From assembly GCA_016706685.1 (NCBI GenBank), contig JADJJE010000011.1, positions 186,001 to 250,000 of the forward strand: DNA of 64,000 nt. The letters are read 5' to 3'. The position numbers and the translations under genes are program-made. The notes under the pieces are model-generated. The model saw nothing but the letters and a program-made list of their open reading frames with translations. It had not been told where the DNA came from and ran no database searches. Shown here one piece after another: positions 1 through 9,448 of the stretch (position 1 is its first letter; every line of letters starts with the position of its first letter). The DNA comes from Sandaracinaceae bacterium. Lineage in GTDB: Bacteria > Myxococcota_A > Polyangia > Polyangiales > Houyiibacteriaceae.

Positions 1-2
1 GG

Positions 3-1760
3 GATTCGGATCTTCGATATGATGGCGCCGTGGGCTACAGCTACGTCTTCCTGGGTGACCTCCAGTTCTCGAGCGCCGAGCAGAAGGCGGCGTGGCGCAA
101 GACGGCGCTCGACGGCACGAGCTTCGATTCGCCGAAGGACTGGAGCCACAAGAAGGGCGCCACCGCCGCCGAGGCGCTGTCGTACTTCACGGGTGAGCTG
201 AGCCTCGTCGAGGACGGCGACACCACGCTGAAGCTCCGCGCCGTCGTGGACAAAGGCGGCGACGAGTTCCTGGAGGCACGCAGGCCGCTCGTGTGCGCGT
301 TCCGGCAGGCGGCCAGCTTCGGCGGTGAGGGCGCCCTCACCGTGGTCGGGTACCGCGACTACCCGGGCGTGTTCGGCGTGCGGGCTGCCGCCGCAGAGGG
401 CACCTCCACGTGCGAGGAGCTGGACGATGACGAGGCCTCCGCCGTCGAGAACACGGATGCGTATCGGGAGGCCGACGCGCTCGTGGCTGCCATGGTGGCC
501 AAGCACCAGCCGCCTGGTGGGTTCGAGCAAGTCCTGAAAGACATCGCGGCGAAGCGCGAAGCGGACGGTGCCGTCATCGCGAGCGCGCGCGACATGGACG
601 ACGTGTTCGACAAGCTCCCGACCCTGCTGCCTCCGCACGCCATCTACACGGTGCGCGACTGGCTGCCCTCGAGTCCGCTGGTGATGGCGCTGGCTGGTCG
701 CCGCGACGACGACGCGAGCGCGCGGATGCTGGAGCGCTTGCGCAGGCTGGCGCCGAAGGAGAGGCACGTCGAGGACGACATCCTCACGGCGTACGTCCTG
801 ATGCACGCGCTGTGGGAACGTGGGGAGGCGCGTGGCGAGATCATGCGCATCTGGATCGAGTCACCGCGCTGGTTCCTCCGCGACCACGAGCGTGCGCGGA
901 AGCTCGGCGGGCGCGAGGCCGATGTGCAGCTCGCGGCGCTGCTCGGCGTGTGGCAGGACACCGAGTCGAACGCCTACGTGCATCACTGGATCGTAGACGC
1001 CCTCTTCGCGAGCGACCCGGAGAACGCCGCCGCTCGCGCCGAACCGCTCCTCGACGGAGACCGGCGCGCGTTCCCTGGTCGGCTCGAGTCCCTGCGCTGG
1101 ATCGTCATGTCGTTCTATGACCACCCGGAGCGCCGATCGCCCGCGTGGGAAGACTTCTTCGTGCGCCTCACCACCACGGGGCCTTCGTGGAGTGACCACC
1201 CCTACGACGTGCACGACCAGATCCGCCTGAACGCCATGGGGGTGCTCGCGCTGTGGAAGCTGCCGCAGGCCCTGCCCCTCATCCGCGAGAACTTCGCGCG
1301 ACTCGGGGTGGACCGTGGGGTCGAGCTGCTGGTCGCGCTGGGCGACCCGGCGGGGCTTCCCGTGCTCGAAACCGAGCTTGCGAACGCCAAGCGCAAACCC
1401 GACCGCACGCGCCTCGCGAAAGGCATCGCGGCGCTCGGCGGTGAGCCCGTGCCGGTCAGCGAGCCGGTCTCGCACCTCATCGAGGTCGCGCCCTCGGGAC
1501 GGGCCGGATGCCGCGGCTGCAAGCAGAAGATCGCGAAGGGCGAGCTGCGCTTCGGCGAGGCTGCACCCAATCGCTTCTCGGACTCGGATGAACCGACGAT
1601 GCGCTGGTACCACCTGCGCTGCGCGGCCGAGAAGCGCCCGAAGCTGCTGGGCCCCGTGCTCGCGACCTACTCTGGCGAAGTGGCGGACCGTGCCGCGCTC
1701 GAGGCCAGCATCGCCAAGGCGATGAAGCCGAAGAAGCGGGCGGAGAAGGAACCGCGATGA
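3..1760 (+). CDS. HEAT-like repeat protein with C-terminal PARP-type zinc finger (5' end outside window)
   Basis: The reading frame is open to the left edge, so the gene begins upstream; the first in-frame GTG is at 30, but the codons before it read as normal protein. The middle of the protein is helical and repeat-like, with paired helices that include short WALRLPQALPLI-style units, resembling HEAT/ARM scaffolds. The C-terminus has a cysteine/histidine pattern that fits a PARP-type zinc finger: counted from the GTG, C494-x2-C497-x30-H528-x2-C531, with the surrounding GRAGCRGCKQKI and WYHLRCA. That spacing is the classical zf-PARP one, a module that recognises DNA breaks in eukaryotic PARP1 and ligase III. 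No ADP-ribosyltransferase domain is seen. The stop overlaps the next gene by ATGA. Function is not known; a role in sensing damaged DNA is only an inference. Confidence 0.75.
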   Translation, partial: DSDLRYDGAVGYSYVFLGDLQFSSAEQKAAWRKTALDGTSFDSPKDWSHKKGATAAEALSYFTGELSLVEDGDTTLKLRAVVDKGGDEFLEARRPLVCAFRQAASFGGEGALTVVGYRDYPGVFGVRAAAAEGTSTCEELDDDEASAVENTDAYREADALVAAMVAKHQPPGGFEQVLKDIAAKREADGAVIASARDMDDVFDKLPTLLPPHAIYTVRDWLPSSPLVMALAGRRDDDASARMLERLRRLAPKERHVEDDILTAYVLMHALWERGEARGEIMRIWIESPRWFLRDHERARKLGGREADVQLAALLGVWQDTESNAYVHHWIVDALFASDPENAAARAEPLLDGDRRAFPGRLESLRWIVMSFYDHPERRSPAWEDFFVRLTTTGPSWSDHPYDVHDQIRLNAMGVLALWKLPQALPLIRENFARLGVDRGVELLVALGDPAGLPVLETELANAKRKPDRTRLAKGIAALGGEPVPVSEPVSHLIEVAPSGRAGCRGCKQKIAKGELRFGEAAPNRFSDSDEPTMRWYHLRCAAEKRPKLLGPVLATYSGEVADRAALEASIAKAMKPKKRAEKEPR

Positions 1761-2536
1761 CGAGTCGGGGTGGATCCGTGTGGATGCGGGGAAGCCTACT
1801 GATGGGGGCCGCCCTGGTCTTGCAGCTGGCTGGGACCGGACCCGCTACCGCACGCCGAGGCGTCGCGGCCGTCTCGGGAGCGCCCGAGAGCGTCTTGCTC
1901 CTGGGTTCGTCCTCGGTGGGCGGTCACCTCGGCCACACGCTGGTGCGCGAGCTCGAGACTCGGGGCGTTTCGGTGGTCCTACGTCGGCGGTCCTCGAGCG
2001 GGCTCGCCCGTCCCGACTTCTACGACTGGCCTCGGAGCGTGCGGCGGGGCCCGGCCCTCGGGGGGCACCTGGGTGTGATGGTGCTCCTGGGCGGGAACGA
2101 CACGCAGCCGGTGCGCTTGATGCGCGGCCAGCGTCGCGTCGGGGCGGTGCGCTGGGACCACGACGCCGCATGGCGCGAGACCTATGCGGGCCTGGTGCAG
2201 GGGTTTGGGCGGGAGCTCTGCGAGCGCGGGGCGCGACGCATCGTGTGGCTGCTCCCTCCCAACCCCGGCCGAGGCAGCTGGGGTGAGAAGCTCGCGCGCG
2301 TGAGGACGGTCCAGCGCGAGGCGGCCAGCACCATCCGCTGTGCGGGGGATGCCGCGGCGGTCGTCATCGACGCGGACGCCCCTGCGGCGCCGTTCAGCGC
2401 GCGGGAGAGCAGCGACGGCATCCACCTCAACCGCGCGGGGGCGCGGCGCTACTGGGAGCAGGTGGGCGCGGCAATCACGCACGCGCTCGGGGTCACGGCG
2501 GGCAGCGCACGGGGAGACGTCGGTGAAGAGCTCTAG
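1757..2536 (+). CDS. exported SGNH/GDSL-type hydrolase
   Basis: A 259-residue protein that starts with ATG inside the previous stop (ATGA), so it is probably translationally coupled to it. The N-terminus has a basic stretch and a hydrophobic core ending near TARRG, consistent with a signal peptide. SGNH blocks are visible: block I GSSSVGG (residues 50-56, Ser52 as likely nucleophile, with Asp of GDS replaced by Ser), block III GGND (112-115, Asn114 oxyanion), and block V DGIHL (Asp220 and His223). The family hydrolyses acyl esters of lipids, sugars or peptidoglycan; the substrate here cannot be read from sequence. The downstream metallohydrolase overlaps its end by 14 bases. Confidence 0.8.
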   Translation: MTSRGGSVWMRGSLLMGAALVLQLAGTGPATARRGVAAVSGAPESVLLLGSSSVGGHLGHTLVRELETRGVSVVLRRRSSSGLARPDFYDWPRSVRRGPALGGHLGVMVLLGGNDTQPVRLMRGQRRVGAVRWDHDAAWRETYAGLVQGFGRELCERGARRIVWLLPPNPGRGSWGEKLARVRTVQREAASTIRCAGDAAAVVIDADAPAAPFSARESSDGIHLNRAGARRYWEQVGAAITHALGVTAGSARGDVGEEL

Positions 2537-3866
2537 GGGACCCGCACTCGCGCTGGGCGTGCTGTTCGCCGTGCTACTCGCTGCCGTGAGCGGGTCGAGC
2601 GGCCAAGGCGGCGGCGGCATGCCTCGCGGCCGAGCACGACTCACCCCGGAGCAGTGGCCGCGCCTGCGCACGGTGGTCCCGGGCGGCACCTACGCTGCCT
2701 TCGGCGTGGACGGCCACGTGCACTCGAGCATCTCCCGCGACGCCCGTCACAGGCCCGAGCTCGTGGCCGAGCTGGCCGCACAGGTGGGCCTCGACGCCAT
2801 GGTGCTGACGGACCACGGCGGTACGCACGGCGCAGAGATAGCGCGCTGGCCGGGGCTGCTCGTGCTCGCGGGCGCCGAGGTGGGCGGCGAGTTCGGACAC
2901 GCCGTGGTGTGGGGAGCGCGCACGCACGCGCGGGAGTACCGCAAGGCGTCCAACGTGGACCTGGCCGCGGCCGCGGCGCTGGCGCACGCCGACGGGGGCA
3001 TCATCGCGCTGGCGCACCCGGGGTGGTGGATCAGCCGCCATCCCCACGACCCCCGCATGTGGATGGACCGAGACGCGCTGCGTCGCGGTGGTATCGCGGA
3101 GGGCCTCGACGCGCTCGAGCTCTGGAACGGCGTCTACCCTCGATACACCGAGGCGCTGCTGCGTGACTGGGTGAACCTCTGGGAAGCCGGAGCCGAGATA
3201 CCGATCATCGGAAACAGCGACTTCCACACGAGAGCGCGCCACCACCTCGGCACCCCGCGTACGTTCGTGCTCTGCCCCGTGGCGCCCGAAGGCGGGCCCG
3301 CCCTCGACCGGGCCTGTGTGCTGGACGCCGCCCGCCGCGGGCGGTCGTACCTGTCCCAGGGGCCCGCCATCGCCTGGTCGGCCAACGGACGCATCGCGGG
3401 CGAGCGCGTCCTGGGCGAGCCCGGGGCCACCATCCAGATCACCATCGAGGTGCAGCTGCGCGACACACACGGGGAGCCACGCCTGCAGGTGCTGCAAGGG
3501 AACAGCGTCCTCGAAGAACGCCCGCTGGCCGAGCTGCACAGCCACCACCAGGTGCGCCTGGACATGCCCTCGCGCGACACTCCGCTGTGGCTGCGCGTGG
3601 CGTACGGAACCAGTGGCTACAGCACGCCGCCCTTTGCGCTGGTGACCAACCCCATCACGCTCGACGTACCCCCGGCGCGCACCGACACCCGCGAAGCCGC
3701 GGGCCGGCAGCTCGCCATGCGCCGCTACGCCGTGGGCTCGGAGTCGCGCGCCGACTGGCCCGCCGACCGCTGGGTGCGCGACAGGCTCCAAGCGCTCGTG
3801 CTCCAAGATCGGAGCGCCCGCATTCAGACGCGCGGCCTGCTGCGCCGCCACGCCCACAATCGATGA
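2523..3866 (+). CDS. exported PHP-domain metallohydrolase (CehA/McbA-like)
   Basis: The start is taken as GTG 2523, because GGGGAG at 2511-2516 lies six bases before it and a signal peptide follows directly (KSSRGPALALGVLFAVLLAAVSG). That gives 447 residues and a 14-base overlap with the SGNH gene. Metal-site motifs of the PHP fold are present in order: DGHVHSS, TDHGG, an E in AGAEVGGEFGH, an AHPGWW histidine, and GNSDFH. The rest is a beta-rich C-terminal domain. Such proteins are di- or trinuclear metal phosphoesterases or esterases, and the CehA/McbA branch is periplasmic and hydrolyses esters or carbamates. With the SGNH neighbour this suggests an exported ester-hydrolysing pair; the substrate is unknown. 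Confidence 0.78.
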   Translation: MKSSRGPALALGVLFAVLLAAVSGSSGQGGGGMPRGRARLTPEQWPRLRTVVPGGTYAAFGVDGHVHSSISRDARHRPELVAELAAQVGLDAMVLTDHGGTHGAEIARWPGLLVLAGAEVGGEFGHAVVWGARTHAREYRKASNVDLAAAAALAHADGGIIALAHPGWWISRHPHDPRMWMDRDALRRGGIAEGLDALELWNGVYPRYTEALLRDWVNLWEAGAEIPIIGNSDFHTRARHHLGTPRTFVLCPVAPEGGPALDRACVLDAARRGRSYLSQGPAIAWSANGRIAGERVLGEPGATIQITIEVQLRDTHGEPRLQVLQGNSVLEERPLAELHSHHQVRLDMPSRDTPLWLRVAYGTSGYSTPPFALVTNPITLDVPPARTDTREAAGRQLAMRRYAVGSESRADWPADRWVRDRLQALVLQDRSARIQTRGLLRRHAHNR

Positions 3867-3986
3867 ACCCGGCCGCATGCTGGACCAACGACACCGGACG
3901 CATGGGCGACTGCCACCGGCGCGCACACGAGCATGTGTTTCCTTACAGCCGACCACATGATAGCGTCATTGTCGACAGGTTCGACG

Positions 3987-5106
3987 ATGACCCTCGCTCC
4001 CCCACCCTCAGCCCTGCGCTCCCACACGTCCGAAGGTGCTCCGCGCTTGTCGCCCGCAAGTACCGGTCCCGTGGGCAGCACACCCGAGGCCACCGTTTCC
4101 ATGGGTCTGGTCAGGGCGTTGCTTGACGCGCTGGCACAGCAAAGGGGGTGTCGCGGGCTGAATTCTGGACAGGGCGGGACTCGAACCGCAGCGAGTGGAC
4201 ACGCCCGCCGCGCGCGTGAGCCGCGCGGAGCTGTACCGGGTCACGGCGCTGGCGCTGGCGCTGACGAACGACTCAGCCCTCGGTCTCCGTTGGGCCGAGA
4301 ACGTGACCGACCGGACGTTCGCGCCGCTGTCCCACGTGATCGCCCACGCTTCGAGCCTGAGGCGGGGGTTCGAGCTCTTGGCGGAGTTCTACCCGTTGCT
4401 GAGCGACCAGGTGTCCTACCAGGTCAGCGAAACCGAGGAGCAAGTGGTCTTGCGCGCGCCGCTGCCGGTCGGCGCGTCCGAGCCGGTCCAGCGCCTCACC
4501 GCTGAGCTGACGCTGGCCGGGTTCTGGGGCTTCGTGCGGTCGTTTCACCCCAGCGCATCTCCCATCGCGGTGAGCTTCGAGTACGCGGCGCCCGCCCACC
4601 GACACGAGTACTCGCGCTGGTTCAATGGCAAGGAACGCTTCGACCAGGGCGAGACGGGCATCATCTTCGATCGTGCGTTGCTCGACCTGACCTCGCGCTA
4701 CCGCGACGACGAGATCCTCGAGGTCATGCAGAAGGTCGCCGAACAGCAGCTGCACCAGCTGGTGAGCGGCACGCCCTTCGCGGTGCGGGTCCGCAACCAC
4801 ATGGCGGAGCGCGCCACGACCGAGCGCGCAGACATGCAGAGCGTGGCGCGGGCCATGGGCTTGAGCGAACGCTCGCTCCGCAGGCGGCTCTCCGCCGAGG
4901 AGACCTCCTTCGAGGCGCTGCACACGGAGGCCCAAGGGGCCGCGGCCAAACACCTCCTGGCGCACCAGGGTCGCTCCATTCAAGAGGCCGCACACGAGAT
5001 GGGCTTCTCCGATGCGAGCACGTTTCACCGAGCGTTCAAGCGATGGACAGGAATGACACCCGGTGCCTTTATCGCATTTGAAGCGAGCATCGACAAGCGC
5101 ACATAG
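3987..5106 (+). CDS. AraC-family transcriptional regulator, reading frame broken near the N-terminus
   Basis: The C-terminal third is a two-helix-turn-helix AraC domain (SVARAMGLSERSLRRRL, then SIQEAAHEMGFSDASTFHRAFKRWTGMTPGAF). Before it lies an arabinose-binding-like domain of the type that opens with ALGLRWAE. The N-terminus is in two other frames: MGLVRALLDALAQQRG from ATG 4101, then VSRAE, then ILDRAGLEPQRVDTPAARVSRAELYR. Joining them needs one extra base in the G run at 4144-4148 and one in the AA of 4161-4162, and then gives a textbook family N-terminus. Without correction, translation could begin only at GTG 4195. ATG 3987 is the furthest plausible start, 4101 the alternative. It stands alone, about 110 bases before the esterase, which it could control. 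Confidence 0.72.
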
Positions 5107-5216
5107 GCCGGGGCTGTCCTCCAAGGCCAACGCTTTGGCCGCCACCGGCAATTGCGTTATTGGAGCGTCTGCTCATATCGTCACACCGTTCACTACCCGT
5201 GTGGAGGTGTCTCGTG

Positions 5217-6559
5217 ATGTCGTACCATTCCCTGCTCCCCGTGACGGTCTTGCTGGCTGTGTTCGCCGCCGTCGGATGCAACGAGGAAGCGCCCTCCGCA
5301 GATGCTGGATCGCGTGTCGATAGTGGCGTGGCGAACACCCACCGCGCCGCCCGGGCCCCTATGACGAGGTCTTTGCCCAGGGCATCACGCGCTACGTGGA
5401 CAGCCCCGTCACGCTCGAGACGGACACCGTGGTGGCGTGGCCCTCATCCTCGCGTCCCATCAATGTCCACCACTTCTCCTCCGACGACCGTGGTCCTGTG
5501 TGCATGTACGGCGCGGACTTCTTTGTGGAGACCCGCGATGGACCATCCAACAATCTGATGATCTTCCTTCAGGGAGGTGGCGTGTGTCTGACCGAGATCT
5601 GCGCAGCAACCCCAGAGCCCATTCTCTCGCTTCAGCTGTTCGCCGCGGCCAGTCTGTTGGGCATCGGTGGCCTCATGGACACCCGCAACGAGGACAACCC
5701 GCTGCGTGAGTTCGACGTGGTGAACGCGCCCTACTGCGATGGGTCGCTCTTCTCGGGCGACGTGGACCGCGTGCTCTCGGACGGCAACGCGAGCAACGGC
5801 GAGGACGACATGGCCTTCCAGCGCGGCCTCCAGAACCTCACGGCCACGCTGCGCACCGCCCACCTGCGCTACCCGAACCCGCCCCGCATCGTGCTGGTGG
5901 GCTCGAGCGGCGGCGCCTACGGTGTGATCGCCGGCGTGGTGATGACACGCCACTTCTACCCGGACACGCCGCTCTTGGTCATCTCGGACTCGGGCGCGCC
6001 CATCGTGAACGGCCACGACACCGGCTTCATCACGCGTGCGCTCATGGAGTTCCAAGCCATCGACATGGTCCCCGCGTCGTGCACCGACTGCCTGGCCAAC
6101 GGCCACCCCACGGGCATCTTGGAGTGGGCCCTGCGCCGCGACCCGAACTTGAGCGTGGCGTACATGACCCACGCCCGCGACCACGTCATCGGTGAGTTCT
6201 TCATGGGTACCACTGCGGACCAGTTCCAAGCCGCCGTGGTCAGCGAGACCAGCCGGCTGCTGCGAGACTTTCCAGGGCGCGCCTTTCGCTTCGTGGTGCC
6301 GGGCAGCCGACACACGCTGGCGATGGGCATGGACGGCCTCTCCGATGGCCTCCAGGGGACGGCGCTCGGGCTCGTCGGCGGCCTGAACGTGGGGTTCGTC
6401 GGGCCCGACGTGGACAGCGAGGAGCTCGCCACGTGGGCCATCGGCGGCATGACCGAGACGGGCACCGACACCACGGGCCAGACCTGGGACGGCTACCGCT
6501 GGGTGCGCATGCTGCTCGAGGACCCCGCACACACCCCGGACGTGCTGCAGCTGCAGTGA
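5217..6559 (+). CDS. secreted pectin-acetylesterase-like lipoprotein, one frameshift
   Basis: ATG 5217 is preceded by GGAGGTG at 5203-5209 and opens a lipoprotein signal (MSYHSLLPVTVLLAVFAAVGC, candidate lipidated Cys19). The frame then runs into nonsense near 5340, while the +2 frame continues as PGPYDEVFAQGITRYVDSPV to the stop at 6559. A single frame change around 5330-5350 therefore splits one gene. The catalytic part matches the pectinacetylesterase/Notum family: MIFLQGGGVC, the paired-cysteine CDGSLFSGD segment, the nucleophile elbow GSSGGAYG, a later SDSG acid, and histidine in PGSRHTLAMG. The family removes acetyl or acyl groups from polysaccharides or, in Notum, palmitoleate from Wnt. 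Here an outer-membrane or periplasmic location is inferred from the lipobox. Confidence 0.75.
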
Positions 6560-6604
6560 GCCCGGTTCCACCCACGCCAACCCACGACAGGTCGCATCCC
6601 CCCC

Positions 6605-7750
6605 ATGCCTTCCGAGAACCCAACGCAGCTGCAGCGCGCCCGTGAGTGGGTGAACCGCAGCCTCTTCAACACCCCCACGGCGGGCGCCTACTTCGAGCAC
6701 CTCGTGGGAGGCGTGGTCCCCAGTTGGTCGCTGCTGGAGTGCAAGGCGCGCGTCGTCGAAGTGATTCGGGAGACCGCCGACACCCAGACGTGGGTCCTGA
6801 AGCCGAGTCGACGCTTCCGGGGCTTCGCTGCCGGACAGCACGTGCACGTGGTGGTGCAGAAGGGAGGCGTGCGTGAGACGCGCACCTTCTCGCTGTCTTC
6901 CTCTCCATCGCGCTGGCGTGAGTCGGGGACGGTGTGCATCACGGTGAAGCGGGTCCCGAAAGGGCGCGTGACGGGCTGGATGCACGAACAGCTCGAGGCC
7001 GGGGACGTGGTCGTCCTCTCGGAAGCCGCCGGGGCGTTCACGCTCGGCATCGACCCGGGCGCGTGCGCGTACCTCGCTGCGGGCTCGGGCATCACCCCCG
7101 TCATGTCTCACCTCCGTGAGCGGGTGGCCTCGAACGCGCCTGGAAGCGCCACGCTTCTCTACTTCGCCAACACGCGCCGCGACTTCATCTTTGGCGACGA
7201 GCTGCAGCGCCTCCGCGAACGCGCGCGCGACATCTCGGTGCACTTCGTGGCATCCCACGAACCATCGCCGTTGCCATCCACGGCAGGCTCCGGCGCCCAT
7301 GACTTGCCACAGACGGTCCTCGCGGCTGCGCACGTCGAGCGGCTGCTGGCGGCCGCGCCACGCCAGGTCTTCGTGTGCGGCCCGCCCGCGTTCCGCCACC
7401 TCGCGAAGCAGCTGTTGGGGGAGGCCGGCTTCGACCGAGCTCGAGTCGTGGAGGAGTCCTTTGGATTGCCGCCCGTCCCGGTGACGGAGGGCGAGCCCGT
7501 CGTCGTCACGTTCCACAGCAGCGACACCACAGTGCGCACCGAGCAGGCCGGCACCCTGCTCGATCTCGCCGAGGGAGCCGGCCTCACGCCTCGCTCTGGA
7601 TGTCGCGCGGGCATCTGCCACACGTGCAAGTGCACCAAGCGCTCGGGCGTGGTGCGCAACCTCCTGACGGGCGAGCTGTCCGGCCCAGGGAAAGAAGATG
7701 TGCAGCTGTGCATTTCGGTCCCGGTCACCGACGTGGGCATGGACCTGTGA
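6605..7750 (+). CDS. ferredoxin reductase with C-terminal [2Fe-2S] domain, desaturase electron donor
   Basis: A 381-residue protein with an FAD-binding barrel (RTFSLSSSP, the RxYSL-type flavin motif), an NAD(P)-binding domain (AAGSGITPVMSHL and FVCGPPAF), and a plant-type ferredoxin domain at the end with C333-x4-C338-x2-C341 and C369. This is the layout of reductases that pass electrons from NAD(P)H to a membrane di-iron desaturase, such as Mycobacterium tuberculosis Rv3230c with DesA3. The desaturase gene follows after 17 bases, which supports that pairing. The N-terminal 40 residues upstream of the flavin barrel are helical and common in this subgroup. Confidence 0.88.
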   Translation: MPSENPTQLQRAREWVNRSLFNTPTAGAYFEHLVGGVVPSWSLLECKARVVEVIRETADTQTWVLKPSRRFRGFAAGQHVHVVVQKGGVRETRTFSLSSSPSRWRESGTVCITVKRVPKGRVTGWMHEQLEAGDVVVLSEAAGAFTLGIDPGACAYLAAGSGITPVMSHLRERVASNAPGSATLLYFANTRRDFIFGDELQRLRERARDISVHFVASHEPSPLPSTAGSGAHDLPQTVLAAAHVERLLAAAPRQVFVCGPPAFRHLAKQLLGEAGFDRARVVEESFGLPPVPVTEGEPVVVTFHSSDTTVRTEQAGTLLDLAEGAGLTPRSGCRAGICHTCKCTKRSGVVRNLLTGELSGPGKEDVQLCISVPVTDVGMDL

Positions 7751-7767
7751 GACGGAGCGCCGAAACC

Positions 7768-8958
7768 ATGTCGATCACCAACACACCAAGCATCACCTCT
7801 GCGCAGGCGACGCACGCGCCGCGTGACGTGGATCCGCGCTGGGAGCGCCCCACGCTGACCCCCGAGCAGCTCGACGGCCTCGCCCGCGACCTCGACCAGA
7901 TTCGCGCCGACGTGCGCGCTGACATGGGGGAGAAGGACGCCCGCTACATCAAGCGCGTGGTCCGCATGCAGCGCGCGCTCGAGGTCGTCGGGCGCTGCCT
8001 CGTGCACTTCGGCTTCACGCCCTTCACCCTCGTGCCGGGTGTGCTGGCGCTGGGCCTCTCGAAGATCCTCGACAACATGGCCATCGGTCACAACGTGATG
8101 CACGGGCAGTACGACTGGATGAACGACCCCACGCTGAGCTCGCGCACGTTCGACTGGGACAACACGTGCGACCGCGAATCGTGGCAGCGCACGCACAACC
8201 ATGAGCACCACTACTTCACCAACGTCCTCGGGAAGGACCGTGACTTCGGCTACGCGCTCTTCCGCCTGTCCGACGACGTGAAGTGGCGCCCGCCCCACCG
8301 CATCCAGCTGCTGGAGCTGGGCATCCTGAGCGCCGGCTTCCAGTGGTTCGTGGCGCTGCACGAGATGGAGGTGGAGAAATTCGCCACCGGCGAGGTGACG
8401 CTCGAGTCCAAGCGCCAGTACATCCGCGACACCCGCGCGAAGATCCTGCGGGTCGCCTTCAAGGAGTACCTCTTCTTCCCGGCGCTCGCGGGTCCGTTCT
8501 TCTGGAAGGTGCTGCTCTGCAACCTCCTCGCGAACGTCATTCGCAACCTGTGGGCGTCCACCGTCATCTTCCTTGGTCACTTCCCACACCAGGCGCAGAC
8601 GTTCACCGAGGATGACCTCGCGCACGAGTCACGAGGGCAGTGGTATCTCCGCCAGATGCTGGGCTCCGCCAACATCGAGGGCGGGCACCTCATGCACGTC
8701 CTCACCGGCCAGCTGAGCTGCCAGATCGAGCACCACCTCTTCCCGGACCTGCCAGCCAACCGCTACGAAGAGATTGCACCCAAGGTGCGCGCGGTCTGCG
8801 AGAAGTACGGAGTCGCCTACAACACTGGGCCCTTCCTGCGCCAGTACGGCAGCTTCCTCCGACGCCTGATGAAGTACTCCACGCGGCCGAGCGATGAACG
8901 CCGCGTCGACCCGAGGTATCGCAAGCTCCAGGAGGCGACCGGGGCAAGCGCAGTCTGA
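7768..8958 (+). CDS. membrane fatty acid desaturase
   Basis: ATG 7768 gives 396 residues; reading further upstream would run through the reductase gene. All three histidine clusters of membrane acyl desaturases are present: HNVMH (108-112), HNHEHH (143-148), and QIEHHLFPDLP near the C-terminus, which should hold a di-iron centre. Hydrophobic segments lie between about 80-105 and around the FFWKVLLCNLLANVIRNLWAS region. The QxxHH third box is common in front-end and related acyl-lipid desaturases. Together with the reductase it should introduce double bonds in membrane fatty acids. The lipoxygenase 1.8 kb away needs a polyunsaturated substrate, so the two activities may be linked. Confidence 0.88.
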   Translation: MSITNTPSITSAQATHAPRDVDPRWERPTLTPEQLDGLARDLDQIRADVRADMGEKDARYIKRVVRMQRALEVVGRCLVHFGFTPFTLVPGVLALGLSKILDNMAIGHNVMHGQYDWMNDPTLSSRTFDWDNTCDRESWQRTHNHEHHYFTNVLGKDRDFGYALFRLSDDVKWRPPHRIQLLELGILSAGFQWFVALHEMEVEKFATGEVTLESKRQYIRDTRAKILRVAFKEYLFFPALAGPFFWKVLLCNLLANVIRNLWASTVIFLGHFPHQAQTFTEDDLAHESRGQWYLRQMLGSANIEGGHLMHVLTGQLSCQIEHHLFPDLPANRYEEIAPKVRAVCEKYGVAYNTGPFLRQYGSFLRRLMKYSTRPSDERRVDPRYRKLQEATGASAV

Positions 8959-8961
8959 GGG

Positions 8962-9405
8962 CTAGTCCAAGAGCGCTACGGGCGGGGCCAGCTTCGCCTG
9001 CGCGACCAACTTGCCGAGCGCCGCCATGAACGTGTCGCGCTCTCGGGCGCCGAGGTCGGCCGTGACGAACCCGATCCATGCGTCGTTCCACTGAGCAATC
9101 TTGGCGACCACGCGTTCACCCGTGCGCGTGAGCCGGAGTTGCTTGACGCGACGGTCCGCGTCCGCCTGTTTCTCGCGCACGAGTCCCTTCTCGCGGAGTC
9201 CCTTCACGGCACGCGCCACCGCCGCCCGATCGATCACCAGATCGACCGCCAGCGCTTGCTGCGTCACGCCGGGGGTGTCTCCCACGTTCGCGAGGATGAC
9301 CCCTTCGGAGTAGGAGAGCCCCTCGCCCGCTAGCGACTGAGAAAAGTACGTCAGGAACGTGCGGTTGAGGACCCCGAACGACCTCAGAATCTGTACATCC
9401 TTCAT
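8962..9405 (-). CDS. MarR-family transcriptional regulator
   Basis: A 147-residue protein with a winged helix-turn-helix: TQQALAVDLVIDRAAVARAVKGLREKGLVREKQADADRRVKQLRLTRTGERV, including the DxR wing (DADRRVK) diagnostic of MarR. It follows the alpha/beta hydrolase on the same strand after 43 bases and ends four bases from the stop of the desaturase on the other strand. MarR proteins usually repress their own operon and are released by small aromatic or lipophilic ligands. The palindrome in front of the operon at 10579-10607 is a natural candidate site. Confidence 0.9.
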   Translation of the reverse strand: MKDVQILRSFGVLNRTFLTYFSQSLAGEGLSYSEGVILANVGDTPGVTQQALAVDLVIDRAAVARAVKGLREKGLVREKQADADRRVKQLRLTRTGERVVAKIAQWNDAWIGFVTADLGARERDTFMAALGKLVAQAKLAPPVALLD

Positions 9406-9448
9406 CGCTCCTAGCTACACACCCTACCCTCGTCCGTCGAGCACAACG

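Noticed and set aside
4168..4190. Minus-strand sequence resembling a tRNA T-arm and acceptor end (GGTTCGAGTCCCGCC)
   Set aside because: The T-stem does not pair over five bases, no D or anticodon arm is found upstream, and the plus strand reads as the conserved ILDRAGLEPQ of an AraC protein.
5444..7621. 725-codon minus-strand open frame across the esterase and reductase
   Set aside because: No motif, no plausible start, and it covers two well-supported plus-strand genes.
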